Assembly (NCBI GenBank): GCA_031260705.1
Contig: JAISLA010000014.1
Coordinates: 1 to 64,000 of the forward strand
DNA from: Endomicrobium sp.
Lineage (GTDB): Bacteria > Elusimicrobiota > Endomicrobiia > Endomicrobiales > Endomicrobiaceae
Reading direction: 5' to 3'
DNA: 64,000 nucleotides
The notes under the pieces are model-generated. The model did not search any database and was not told where the DNA came from. It saw nothing but the letters and a program-made list of their open reading frames with translations. Below are positions 26,625 to 35,840 of this stretch, one piece after another; positions within the stretch are counted from its first letter, which is position 1, and every line of letters begins with the position of its first letter. A program made the translations under genes and the position numbers.

Positions 26625-27177
26625 TTAAAATCCTTTGGTTTTTAATAATTATCTTATCTAATTTTGTATCGGACCTAAAACTTGTACCATATATAATTCC
26701 GCTCGGTCTTGTAATCTTAACGTTATTATTGCTGTAAATCAGTTCTTCTTTTGCATCATATACTAAATTCTCAGTCTGGAGATATTCATTGTTTGCGCTG
26801 TTTACGGTACACTTGCCATTGCCTTTAATATCGTAAGTATCCATATTTATATCGGCGCTTTCAGCGACAAAAGTTGAAATATAACTGCCTTTGTCATAAA
26901 ACTTTATTACGGGAAGTTTTAAATGAGCGATATTTTCGCTTTCATTTACAACAGCAGACTCCGCTTTTAAAATCATTTCCAGTTTTCCTTCACGTGTTTC
27001 CGTTATTGTAAACTCTTCTATAGTCTGTTCAGATACGAGCAGAGTTTCCTCAACAGCGGTTTTTTTCGCGCTGCAAATAAAAAACGTAAAAACAGAAAGA
27101 AAAAGAATTATAATTATTACAAACCATATAATATATCTTTTAGAAAAATTCATAACGGTACCCATCTTATAAATCAT
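26617..27177 (-). CDS. lptC: LPS export protein LptC
   Basis: About 186 residues from the ATG at 27177, which overlaps the kdsC stop (ATGA). The ORF track starts 11 codons earlier. One membrane anchor (IIWFVIIIILFLSVFTFFIC) leads into the LptC beta-jellyroll with GKLEMILKAESAVVNESENI and NIDMDTYDIKGNGKCTVNSA-like strands. It anchors the LptA bridge at the inner membrane. Sequence similarity in this family is low, so the kdsC-lptC-lptA-lptB order is the main support. Confidence 0.82.
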   Translation of the reverse strand: MIYKMGTVMNFSKRYIIWFVIIIILFLSVFTFFICSAKKTAVEETLLVSEQTIEEFTITETREGKLEMILKAESAVVNESENIAHLKLPVIKFYDKGSYISTFVAESADINMDTYDIKGNGKCTVNSANNEYLQTENLVYDAKEELIYSNNNVKITRPSGIIYGTSFRSDTKLDKIIIKNQRILID

Positions 27178-27716
27178 GTCGATATATATCTGTCTAAAGA
27201 TTTTTTCCACTTGCCTTTTGCTTTCACAATAAGTTCTATTACTTCCCTTACGACGCCTTTCCCGCCGCTGAGAACTGAAACGTAATCAACATATTTTTTT
27301 ACTTCTTCGCAGGCATCCATAGGACATACTGAAAGTCCTGCAACCCTTAATACCGGTATATCTATTATGTCATCGCCTATATATGCCGTTTCGGACGTTT
27401 TAAAACCGTTTTCTTTTAATATTCTTTCCAAAGCCGCTATTTTGCTTGTACAGTTTTGGACAAGATAATCAATGTTCATATCCTTCGCGTGTTTTTCAAC
27501 CTGAAAAGACTGCCTGCCCGTTATCCATGCGGTTTTAATTTCCGGAGACATTTTTAAAAGTTCATTGTATCCCATTCCATCTCTAACATTCCATATCTTT
27601 ATCTCCTCACTGCTGTTTAACAATATTATTTCGCCGTGCGTTAAAACACCATCGACGTCACAAGCCAAAAGTTTAATATTTTTTGCTCTTTTTATAATAT
27701 CTTTTTTATTTTTCAT
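27174..27716 (-). CDS. kdsC: 3-deoxy-D-manno-octulosonate 8-phosphate phosphatase
   Basis: About 180 residues from the ATG at 27716 (GGAG site). This is a tetrameric C0-type HAD enzyme with the nucleophile aspartate in LLACDVDGVLTHGEI, motif II AWITGR, and motif III YIGDDIIDIPVLRVAGLSVC. The block between KIWNVRDGMGYNELL and the C-terminal GGKGVVREVIELI is typical of KdsC. It removes phosphate from Kdo8P. It is the link between the kdsA/kdsB genes and the lpt genes. Confidence 0.94.
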   Translation of the reverse strand: MKNKKDIIKRAKNIKLLACDVDGVLTHGEIILLNSSEEIKIWNVRDGMGYNELLKMSPEIKTAWITGRQSFQVEKHAKDMNIDYLVQNCTSKIAALERILKENGFKTSETAYIGDDIIDIPVLRVAGLSVCPMDACEEVKKYVDYVSVLSGGKGVVREVIELIVKAKGKWKKSLDRYIST

Positions 27717-27855
27717 TATTTCTCCGCCACTTTTTACTGCCGGCATGTCTAAGCTAAGTAATAACTCCCTTATAACGGTTTTAAAATAAATATTTATTTA
27801 ATACAAAAGTGTGCTAGAAAATTGTTCAGACAGTATTTTTTTTAACTTCTAAATT

Positions 27856-28680
27856 TCATTTTATCACGTTGTCTATAATTTTTATATATTTAAGTATTTG
27901 TTTAAAATATTTTAAATCGACGCTGTTTGAGCCGTCGCAAAGAGCCTTATAGGGATTTTCATGAACTTCCAAAAATAATGCGGCGATTCCTATCGCTGCC
28001 GCAGCTTTTGAAAGAGGCAAAACAAATTCTCTGTTCCCACCGCTACGTGATCTATGAGCGCCGGGAATTTGAACACTGTGCGTAGCATCAAAGATAACCG
28101 GATATCTCAATTGTTTCATTATTTCCAAGCTCCTGAAATCTACAACAAGATTGTGGTATCCAAAAGAAGCTCCTCTCTCGGTAAGGGATAAATTTTTACT
28201 GCCAAATTTTTCGGCTTTTTCAACGACGCTAAACATATCTTCAGGAGCCAGAAACTGTCCTTTTTTTATATTGATGGGTTTGCCCGTAAGAGCGCATGCT
28301 TTTATTAAATCTGTCTGGCGAGATAAAAATGCAGGTACTTGCAGAAAATCTACGGCTTGAGCGGCTTTCGGCGCCTGATTTTCGGTATGAACGTCCGTAA
28401 TAACGGTTAAGCTTAATTCTTTTTTTACTTTCATAAGAATTTTAAGCCCTTCTTCAACGCCAGGTCCCCTGTAGGAATAACACGACGAACGGTTAGCTTT
28501 ATCGTAAGAAGTTTTAAAAATGAAAGGAATTTTTAATTCGGAAGTTATTTTCTTTAAGTTTGACGCCAAATTTAAAACCCGTTTCTCGCTTTCAATAACG
28601 CATGGTCCCGCTATGACGACAAACGGTTTATCGTTTGCAAGAACAATATTTTTACCGATTTTTATCTGTTTATTTTGCAT
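27856..28680 (-). CDS. kdsA: Kdo-8-phosphate synthase
   Basis: About 274 residues from the ATG at 28680, which has AAGGA upstream. The ORF track begins at a TTG two codons before. Conserved blocks are VVIAGPCVIESEKRVLNLAS, FKTSYDKANRSS, SYRGPGVEEGLKIL, VDFLQVPAFLSRQTDL, and the C-terminal FDATHSVQIPGAHRSRSGG. It condenses PEP with arabinose-5-phosphate. Four genes of Kdo and heptose synthesis follow in one direction. Intact. Confidence 0.97.
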   Translation of the reverse strand: MQNKQIKIGKNIVLANDKPFVVIAGPCVIESEKRVLNLASNLKKITSELKIPFIFKTSYDKANRSSCYSYRGPGVEEGLKILMKVKKELSLTVITDVHTENQAPKAAQAVDFLQVPAFLSRQTDLIKACALTGKPINIKKGQFLAPEDMFSVVEKAEKFGSKNLSLTERGASFGYHNLVVDFRSLEIMKQLRYPVIFDATHSVQIPGAHRSRSGGNREFVLPLSKAAAAIGIAALFLEVHENPYKALCDGSNSVDLKYFKQILKYIKIIDNVIK

Positions 28681-28689
28681 CAGCAATCC

Positions 28690-29412
28690 TTACAAATACT
28701 TTTCAACCTTTGAGATGTCTTCAGGTATATCAACACCTACGGAATCGCGTTTTGTAATAACAATTTTTATTTTTTTGCCGTTTTCCAAAGCTCTTAACTG
28801 CTCAAGGCTCTCAGCTTTTTCCAAAACCGACATTTTAATTTTTGAAAACTCCAGTAGAGATTTTCTCTTGTATCCATATAGTCCCATATGTTTATAATAT
28901 TTGACTTTTGCATTATCTCTGTCGTAAGGTATCGCAAGTCTTGAAAAGTACAATGCGTATCCATCCTTATCAAAAACAACTTTAACGGCATTGGGATTTT
29001 TTATAACTTCCTGACTTGTTATCGGGAAAGCAGCGGTTACATATTCAAGAGATTTATTTTCTTTAAGTAAAACCGACAATTTATCTATCAGTTTGGGATC
29101 TATTAAAGGTTCATCGCCCTGCACATTAATAAAAACCCCGTAATCTTTTAAAAATTTTGATGCCGTAAAAGCTATTCTGTCCGTACCGCTTTTACAGGTT
29201 TTGGGCGTCATGAAAACATTAAATCCCAGCTTTTTTACAGTATCATAAATACGTTCATCGTCAGTTGCAATTGCTATAAAGTCGATCTCTTTACACTTTT
29301 TAATCCTCTCTGCAGTATGCTGTATAAGAGGTTTCTCTTTTATTAATGCCAAAGGTTTGCCCGGAAACCGACTTGAATTATATCTTGATGGTATAATTAC
29401 GGCTGTTTTCAT
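28690..29412 (-). CDS. kdsB: CMP-Kdo synthetase (3-deoxy-manno-octulosonate cytidylyltransferase)
   Basis: 240 residues with the N-terminal nucleotide-binding block AVIIPSRYNSSRFPGKPLAL, then FINVQGDEPLIDPKLI and the AIPYDRDNAKVKYYKHMGLY segment, all diagnostic for KdsB. It activates Kdo with CTP before transfer to lipid A. It sits nine bases before kdsA and just behind the heptose kinase gene. Full length. Confidence 0.97.
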   Translation of the reverse strand: MKTAVIIPSRYNSSRFPGKPLALIKEKPLIQHTAERIKKCKEIDFIAIATDDERIYDTVKKLGFNVFMTPKTCKSGTDRIAFTASKFLKDYGVFINVQGDEPLIDPKLIDKLSVLLKENKSLEYVTAAFPITSQEVIKNPNAVKVVFDKDGYALYFSRLAIPYDRDNAKVKYYKHMGLYGYKRKSLLEFSKIKMSVLEKAESLEQLRALENGKKIKIVITKRDSVGVDIPEDISKVEKYL

Positions 29413-29415
29413 TTT

Positions 29416-30393
29416 TTATAAGAATCCTTTAATTGTTTTTTCAAGTTCACGCAAATTTATCGTTGCTGTTCCGACTTTACCGACAACTATGCCTGCTGCA
29501 AAGTTCGCAACCTCCACAGCGCTTACCAAATCCGCTTTCGCAGCCAATGCCAAAGTCATCACAGATATAACAGTATCTCCCGCACCTGTGACATCGTAAA
29601 TTTCTTTTGCTCTTGCTGGAATATTTTTAACTCTATTATCAGTTTGAACAAGTATCATCCCTTTTTCGCCGCGCGTAATAAGAACAGAATCAGAATTTAA
29701 GGCTTTGAGAATTTTTCTGCCAAGTACCGTTATATCTTCATCGGTTTTTATATTTTTTGCATTCATTCCTCCAATTGCTTCTTTTTCGTTTGGAGTTATT
29801 GTCGTAACTTTCCTGTATTTTTTAAAATGTTCTGTTTTAGGATCAACTGTAATCGGTATTTTGTATTTTCTTGCAAGAAAAATTGTCCTTTTGAGAACTT
29901 TGGAACTTATGACTCCTTTGCCGTAATCGGAAATTATCACGGCGTTTGTTTCAGGCATTAGTTTCTCTATATTTTTTATGATCTTAGATTCGGTATGGTG
30001 TTCAAAAAAGCCTTTTAGCTCCTTATCTACTCTCACAACCTGCTGGTTTGCGGCTATGATTCTTGTTTTTATGATTGTCGGTCTTTGTAAATCACAAACC
30101 AGATAATCCGGATTTATTCCTTTTTGTAAAAACATTTCAATTAAAGATCTTCCGGCAATGTCTCCACCGATTGCACTTACGATAAATGCTTTAGCTCCCA
30201 GAGATGTTATATTATTTGCAACATTTGCCGCTCCACCGAGAGTTTCTGTTTCTTTTATAACATCCACAACGGGAACAGGCGACTCAGGAGAAATTCTTTT
30301 TACTTCTCCCCATACAAATTTGTCAATCATTGTGTCGCCGACAATCAAAATAGTCTGTTTTTTAAACAAAGATATTAGCTTCAAAAGTTTCAT
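29416..30393 (-). CDS. hldA: D-glycero-beta-D-manno-heptose-7-phosphate kinase (HldA/RfaE domain I)
   Basis: 325 residues of the PfkB/ribokinase family, with LIVGDTMIDKFVWGEVKRIS, the glycine pair in TLGGAANVANNITSLGA, and the catalytic DVTGAGDTVISVM near residue 260. It covers only the kinase half of HldE. The adenylyltransferase half (HldC) must lie elsewhere. It phosphorylates heptose-7-phosphate at position 1 for ADP-heptose formation. It is flanked by hldD and kdsB, a typical LPS core arrangement. Confidence 0.93.
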   Translation of the reverse strand: MKLLKLISLFKKQTILIVGDTMIDKFVWGEVKRISPESPVPVVDVIKETETLGGAANVANNITSLGAKAFIVSAIGGDIAGRSLIEMFLQKGINPDYLVCDLQRPTIIKTRIIAANQQVVRVDKELKGFFEHHTESKIIKNIEKLMPETNAVIISDYGKGVISSKVLKRTIFLARKYKIPITVDPKTEHFKKYRKVTTITPNEKEAIGGMNAKNIKTDEDITVLGRKILKALNSDSVLITRGEKGMILVQTDNRVKNIPARAKEIYDVTGAGDTVISVMTLALAAKADLVSAVEVANFAAGIVVGKVGTATINLRELEKTIKGFL

Positions 30394-30406
30394 ATTCAGA
30401 TTGTGA

Positions 30407-31372
30407 TTACAAATAAGATTTATTTTTTAAATAATAACAATAATCTTTAACGGAATCTTCAAGCTCCGTAAAAGACTTTGTATAACCTGCATTTCTAAGA
30501 CTATCTATTTTTGCTTGCGTAAAATACTGGTATTTTGACTTTAAATAATCAGGCATTTCAATATATTCTATTTTTTCTTTTTTGCCGGCAACCGCAAATA
30601 TGGATTTTGCTATGTCGTTCCATGTTCTTGATTTTCCCGTACCGAGATTAAAAATTCCAGTTTTTGAGGGATTTTTAAATAAAAAGTACATCACATCGAC
30701 AACGTCTTTTACATATATAAAATCTCTGCGTTGTCTGCCGTCTGTATAATTCTCATCGTAAGACTTAAACAGTCTTATTAATCCCTTCTTGCCAAAGGCA
30801 TCATCATAACTTTTACAAATTATGCTGCGCATACCGCCTTTATGGTATTCATTTGGACCAAAAACATTGAAAAACTTTACACCGGTAGCTTTACTGAAAT
30901 AATTGTTATTCAAAAGCCACAAATCAAACATGTGTTTTGAAAAACCGTACATACTTAAAGGGGATAAATTTCTTATTTTTGATGTATCATCGTCATAGTC
31001 GTATTTTTCGTTTCCATACGTTGCAGCGGACGAAGCATAGATAAAAGGAATTCTAAGTTCAAAAGCCCAGAGGGAAAGAACTTTAGAATATTCATAATTG
31101 TTTTTTATATAATGGTTGGCATCTGGAAAAATTGTCGAGCTACACGCGCCAAGATGTACAATGGCTTGGGGTTTGGGAACTTGTCTACTTATTACGGCAT
31201 TAAAAAAATCGGTTTTCTGTATATAATCGTAGAAACTTTTACCAACTAAATTTTTCCATTTTTTACTGTTGTCAAGATGATCGACGACCAAAATGTCTTT
31301 TATACCTTCCTGATTTAATTTCCACAGAAAACAGCTTCCTATAAACCCCGCTCCGCCAGTTAGTACTATCAT
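30407..31372 (-). CDS. hldD: ADP-L-glycero-D-manno-heptose 6-epimerase
   Basis: About 321 residues from the ATG at 31372 (AAGGGG site). The ORF track adds 22 unlikely codons. It is an extended SDR enzyme with MIVLTGGAGFIGSCFLWKLN, the YGFSKHMFD catalytic Tyr-Lys pair, KFFNVFGPNEYHKGGMRSII and QRRDFIYVKDVVDVM, all characteristic of HldD. It makes the L,D-heptose used in the LPS core, so a heptose-containing inner core is expected. It lies 13 bp before hldA. Confidence 0.95.
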   Translation of the reverse strand: MIVLTGGAGFIGSCFLWKLNQEGIKDILVVDHLDNSKKWKNLVGKSFYDYIQKTDFFNAVISRQVPKPQAIVHLGACSSTIFPDANHYIKNNYEYSKVLSLWAFELRIPFIYASSAATYGNEKYDYDDDTSKIRNLSPLSMYGFSKHMFDLWLLNNNYFSKATGVKFFNVFGPNEYHKGGMRSIICKSYDDAFGKKGLIRLFKSYDENYTDGRQRRDFIYVKDVVDVMYFLFKNPSKTGIFNLGTGKSRTWNDIAKSIFAVAGKKEKIEYIEMPDYLKSKYQYFTQAKIDSLRNAGYTKSFTELEDSVKDYCYYLKNKSYL

Positions 31373-31625
31373 AAAAACCCCTTGCACTTCTAAATATATA
31401 TTGTATAAAAAGATACTTTTATCTGTCAATTTATTCATAGACTTTAGACAGGCAGTAATGAACTGTTAAAAAACTGCAGAACAAGCGATATAGCGGCAAT
31501 AAAAAAGGAAGAAACAAAAAAATATTAAAAGAGTTGAGGGCAACGAAACCGGAAATAGTACAATACCATCTCTTTTTGATGATAAATGACATTTTGTCAT
31601 TCTATTGCGACAACGTTTTGTATGA

Positions 31626-34600
31626 TTAAGTTCGTATATAAAATCTAAGTCGGGACAGGAATCTTTTGAGATATTCTGCAGTATTTGTATCAATCATATC
31701 TTTTTTTAATTTAAATGCATAATATTTACCTGTTATAAATTCTATTATTTTTGAATAATCGCTTGTAAGTTTGATTATGTCTACTTTTGAGAAATCCGCT
31801 TTTTGCGAAAAACACAGGTATATATAATTATTATCTTCAGCTATTCTTTCAATATCAAGTTTTTCAGCAGTAAGTCTTAAATTCGTTATCTCGAATAACA
31901 TTTGTGTTTCATTCGGAATTTTTCCGAAACGGTCAAGAAGTTCATTCTTTATATTTTCTATCGCTTTGATATTCTGCGCATCAGAAAGTTTTCTATAAAA
32001 TAAAATTCTTATGCCTTCGTCTTCAATATATGTAGACGGAATTAACGCATTAATCTGCAAATCTATTGCGGTGTTCTTTTTTTCTTGCGAATCAACCACA
32101 TCTCCTTTAACTTTTTTCCCCTCTTCTTCAAGGAGTTTTGCAAACATATCGTAGCCTATATCCCCTACAAAACCGTGTTGGCTTGAAGAAAGTATACCGC
32201 CTGCTCCTCTTATTTCCAGATCTTTAAGAGCAAGTCTAAAACCCGACCCCAGTTCGCCGAATTCTCTAATAGCTTCGAGCCTTTTAGCGGCTTCATCGCT
32301 CAAAGTCTTGTCTTTATAAAATAAATAACAGTACGCTTTTTTTCTGTCTCTGCCTATTCTGCCTCTTAACTGGTAAAGCTGCGAAAGCCCGAAATTTTCT
32401 ACTTCTTCAATTATCATCGTGTTAACCGACGGTATATCCAAGCCGGATTCTATTATTGTCGTCGCCAGCAAAACATCAGATTCCATATTTATAAATTTCC
32501 ACATAATTTCTTCAATATCTTTTGCTTTCATCTGACCGTACATAACCCCAAGTTTTATGCCCGGCACAAGCTTTCTGATACTTGCGGCTTTTGTAAGAAT
32601 TGTTTCAATTTTATTATAAACGTAAAAAACTTGACCGTTTCTTGAAAGTTCCGCTTCAATAATATTTTTAATTAGGTTTTCGTCATATAACGAAACACTT
32701 GTTTCTATAGGCAGTCTGCCAAACGGCGGAGTTTCTATTACCGACAAGTCTCTAAAACCCGACAACGATGAAGACAAAGTTCTAGGAATAGGAGTTGCTG
32801 AAAGCATTAAAATATCAATATTTTTTTTCATTGACTTAATTTTTTCTTTCTGCTTTACGCCAAATCTGTGTTCTTCGTCAATTACCAATAAACCCAAATT
32901 TTTAAATTTCACGTCTTCTTGTAAGAGTCTGTGTGTGCCTACTATAATATCAACCAGTCCTTTTTCCAAATCCTGCGTTATCTCTTTTTGTTTTGCTTTA
33001 GTCTGAAATCTGCTAAGCACAGCAACTTTTATCGGAAAAGAAGAAAGCCTATTGCAGAAAGTATTGTAATGCTGCTGTGCCAGAACGGTGGTAGGAACTA
33101 AAACAGCAGTCTGCATACCTTCATGAACTGCTTTAAATGCAGCACGCACAACAACTTCCGTTTTGCCGTATCCAACATCACCGCAGACAAGCCTTTCCAT
33201 AGGATAAGGTTTAAGAAAATCGGTTTTTATGTCTTCAATGGCTTTTAGCTGGTCAGGCGTTTCATCGTAAGGAAATGTATTTTCAAGTTCTTTTTCCCAT
33301 GCCGTTTCCGGACCGAAAGGTTTTCTTTTTATCAAGCTTCTTTGAACATAAAGTTTTAAAAGTTCTTCTGCAAACTTTGCAGCAGCTTCGCGCGCTCTTG
33401 ATTTTACTCTTTCCCATGCGAGCGTATCCATAGAATACAGTTTAGGTTTAACGCCCTCAAGTCCGATATATTTTTTTACGGTTCTTATTTCTTCCGGCGG
33501 AATGTAGAGTTTATCGCCGTTTTTATATTCTATGCATAAATATTCTGAGAGGCTGTTTTCTCTTGAAATGATTTTCAGTCCTATATAACGCCCGATTCCA
33601 TATTTTTCATGAACTGCGTAATCGCCCACCGATATTTCCCAAATACCCTCTAAACGCCTACCGCCTTTTATTTTTGGAAAACTTACAGGCTTTTTCTTGT
33701 AAAGCATTTCGCGGCTTGAAATACATGCAATTTTTGCATTTTCTAAATAAAATCCCTGCGACAAACTGCCATATAAAAATTCAGGACTTTTATAATTCCA
33801 GCGGTTTTCATAAAATATGGCTGAAATATGTTCACGTTCGCCGTCATTTGTACAGTAAATTTTTATTTTTATATCATTTTCGGCAAAACCTTTAAGCGAA
33901 TTTAAAAAAAGATTTATATTGCCTTGAAATCCCGTAAAACTTTTATAACCCTGATACTGTGACCGGACATTTAATGAATCGTTTATGATAAGTTCATATT
34001 TATTAAACGATTTTTCAGCTTCTTCATCAATCGGATAATCAAAATACAATACGGTGTTTCCTTTGTCATTGATATTAAAATAGTCTTTAATTGTTGAATT
34101 GCATTCTGAAAAGCTGACAGGCAGTATTTTGATTTCGCTGATAAAAACATTTGAAAGCTGACTTCCCGGATCAAAAACTCTTATGGCTTCGACTGTATCA
34201 TATTCAAAAAGTATTCTGACAGGCATCTCACCTGCAACAGTCCAAACATCTATAATATCACCTCTTACCGCAAATTGCAGTTTGTTTTCAACAAAACTTG
34301 TTCTTGTGTAACCAAAAGAGGAAAGAGATGTCACTAAATTGCTGAGATCACATTTTTGATTTTGTACGACGGTAATACCGATATTGTTTTTGGGATCTGA
34401 TACTGGAGAATTAATTGAAATGTCCGTAGCACACACAATAAAACTTTTCAGATTTTTTATTTTGTCTGTCGTAAAAGTTCTCTGCTGCATGTCGTCTGAG
34501 GGGAGAATAAATATATCAGGAGCAGAGTGCAGAGATTTAACGGCAGGAATATCAAGTTCACAGTCCTGAGGTGTATGGAAAGTAGAATTAAAAAAAGAAT

Positions 34601-34769
34601 GTAAATCGTCATAAAAAGAATTGAGTTCCTCATCTTTGACAAAAGCAAAAACCTGCAAATCCAAAATTTCATTGATATCGCCGGCGCTGCCTTGCATTCC
34701 GGATATGCGTCTAAATAAATAATGGGCTTTACCGCTGCCGCTGATTCCTGATAAATAGATTTTATTCAA
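31626..34769 (-). CDS. mfd: transcription-repair coupling factor Mfd
   Basis: 1047 residues. In order: the N-terminal UvrB-like module (with RGDIIDVWTVAGEMPVRILF), the RNA-polymerase-interacting domain (GDYAVHEKYGIGRYIGL), the translocase with Walker A CGDVGYGKTEVVVRAAFKAV, DEEH box VIDEEHRFGVKQKEKI, and SATPIPRT, then the TRCF C-terminal domain. It displaces stalled polymerase and recruits UvrA. It is slightly shorter than the E. coli protein because the N-terminal module is compact. Intact. Confidence 0.97.
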   Translation of the reverse strand: MNKIYLSGISGSGKAHYLFRRISGMQGSAGDINEILDLQVFAFVKDEELNSFYDDLHSFFNSTFHTPQDCELDIPAVKSLHSAPDIFILPSDDMQQRTFTTDKIKNLKSFIVCATDISINSPVSDPKNNIGITVVQNQKCDLSNLVTSLSSFGYTRTSFVENKLQFAVRGDIIDVWTVAGEMPVRILFEYDTVEAIRVFDPGSQLSNVFISEIKILPVSFSECNSTIKDYFNINDKGNTVLYFDYPIDEEAEKSFNKYELIINDSLNVRSQYQGYKSFTGFQGNINLFLNSLKGFAENDIKIKIYCTNDGEREHISAIFYENRWNYKSPEFLYGSLSQGFYLENAKIACISSREMLYKKKPVSFPKIKGGRRLEGIWEISVGDYAVHEKYGIGRYIGLKIISRENSLSEYLCIEYKNGDKLYIPPEEIRTVKKYIGLEGVKPKLYSMDTLAWERVKSRAREAAAKFAEELLKLYVQRSLIKRKPFGPETAWEKELENTFPYDETPDQLKAIEDIKTDFLKPYPMERLVCGDVGYGKTEVVVRAAFKAVHEGMQTAVLVPTTVLAQQHYNTFCNRLSSFPIKVAVLSRFQTKAKQKEITQDLEKGLVDIIVGTHRLLQEDVKFKNLGLLVIDEEHRFGVKQKEKIKSMKKNIDILMLSATPIPRTLSSSLSGFRDLSVIETPPFGRLPIETSVSLYDENLIKNIIEAELSRNGQVFYVYNKIETILTKAASIRKLVPGIKLGVMYGQMKAKDIEEIMWKFINMESDVLLATTIIESGLDIPSVNTMIIEEVENFGLSQLYQLRGRIGRDRKKAYCYLFYKDKTLSDEAAKRLEAIREFGELGSGFRLALKDLEIRGAGGILSSSQHGFVGDIGYDMFAKLLEEEGKKVKGDVVDSQEKKNTAIDLQINALIPSTYIEDEGIRILFYRKLSDAQNIKAIENIKNELLDRFGKIPNETQMLFEITNLRLTAEKLDIERIAEDNNYIYLCFSQKADFSKVDIIKLTSDYSKIIEFITGKYYAFKLKKDMIDTNTAEYLKRFLSRLRFYIRT

Positions 34770-35126
34770 AACTGCAATCCTTACTGCTTTTTACTTTATT
34801 GTCCAGCCTTTCTGCGGCAATTTATAAGTGAATTAGAGAATATTCAAATAAAATTCAGTACAGTCCGGTTATCGGATGCACAATCTGCCTTTCGCACGCC
34901 GAATACGTTATCAGTTAATATACCTTTTCTCATATCAATACATGCTATCCGATTCCTATCACACAACCGATAAGGCTTAACAAAACGTAAATACTAATTA
35001 TTCTCTTCCTAATATCTATTCTCACCAAACATTATTTTCCCAGATAAAAAAAACTCCTTCCAAAGAATATTAAGCAGAACATTTTTAACGTCAGAAACAT
35101 ACTCGTAATTGCCAAAAAGCTGGCGA
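34770..35126. other. non-coding gap, nothing recognised
   Basis: About 360 bp between the mfd start and the next gene remnant. All frames are interrupted and I see no terminator, RNA gene or repeat. It presumably holds the mfd promoter. Confidence 0.5.
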
Positions 35127-35220
35127 TTAAATATTCGCTGCGGAGTACACCCAGTCTCTGCGACCGGTGTCTTTGATTTTGTGGTCGCAAATAATGCACA
35201 TAATTTCAACCTCGATATCA
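35127..35220 (-). pseudogene. gene scrap with a CDxKIKDT motif (copy A)
   Basis: The minus frame reads VEIMCIICDHKIKDTGRRDW followed by VYSAANI and a stop. The same pattern CDxKIKDTxxxxxVY occurs in the scrap at 37353-37499 on the other side of the AbiL-like pair. Both lack starts. The protein family is unknown to me. The ORF-track entry at 35009-35221 is a different frame of this remnant and lacks protein-like character at its end. Confidence 0.35.
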
Positions 35221-35232
35221 CTCTTTTCCTCG

Positions 35233-35831
35233 TTATGTAAGATTAACAAATTTAGCTGTTTCTTCTTGCAGAAAGCCCGCAAAATCACTCCTGAATTTAA
35301 TATCTGAATCTTGATTATTTAAAAATAGTCTTTTTAATGACTCTTCTGAAATTACAAAATCAGCGGGAAGAGTTCCTTTTTTATAACCGCTAAAAATATT
35401 TTTTATTAAAGGCATATATACCTCTACCTTCATTGGTATATTAAAATGATTTTTATCCTCACACTTCTTTTGATATTCTAAAATAGAATTTCTATCAAGA
35501 TGTAAAATCAAAAAATCTTCAAAATTAAAATAATTAAAACGAAAATCAGGTATTGATTTAGGTTCTTTTATATATTCGTCATTATTTCTATTCTCATTTC
35601 TTTTATATATATCTTTATCTATCCAGATACAGAGTTTACTTTTTTTATTTTTCTTTTTTTCACATTTATATTTTTTTCTAACTTCTTTAAAATGTCCTGT
35701 CTCCACAGGGCGCGGAACCAAATTAATAGTTATTCCCCCCGGTCACCGAAGTATTTATTAAGTTCTTGTATATATGCACATTCACTTTTGCCTTCGCAGA
35801 TAATTATATAAATTAGGTTAAGTTTATACAT
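35233..35831 (-). pseudogene. RloB/AbiLii-like TOPRIM-type protein, out of frame at a G6 run
   Basis: The ATG at 35831 opens MYKLNLIYIIICEGKSECAY, a TOPRIM-like start with a CEG motif, and runs to DRG at a six-G tract, where it hits TAA. One frame over, GITINLVPRPVETGHFKEV continues without interruption to 35233 with the RloB core. A seventh G would restore one ORF of about 199 codons. The ORF-track start at 35721 (TTG) lacks the catalytic end. It lies nine bases after the ATPase gene, as in AbiL/RloAB pairs. It is either phase-variable or recently dead. Confidence 0.75.
35735..35740. repeat. G6 homopolymer that sets the rloB-like reading frame
   Basis: Six C on the plus strand. With seven, the two halves of the rloB-like gene join as DRGGITINLV. 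G/C runs this long are rare in the window. Confidence 0.9.
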
Positions 35832-35840
35832 ATAAATTCC

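Noticed and set aside
31580-31620. AATGACATTTTGTCATT palindrome as terminator of mfd
   Set aside because: The stem is short and no U tract follows on the mfd strand.
31466-31693. 75-codon minus-strand ORF between hldD and mfd
   Set aside because: It overlaps the mfd 3' end in another frame and has no ribosome site or recognisable content.
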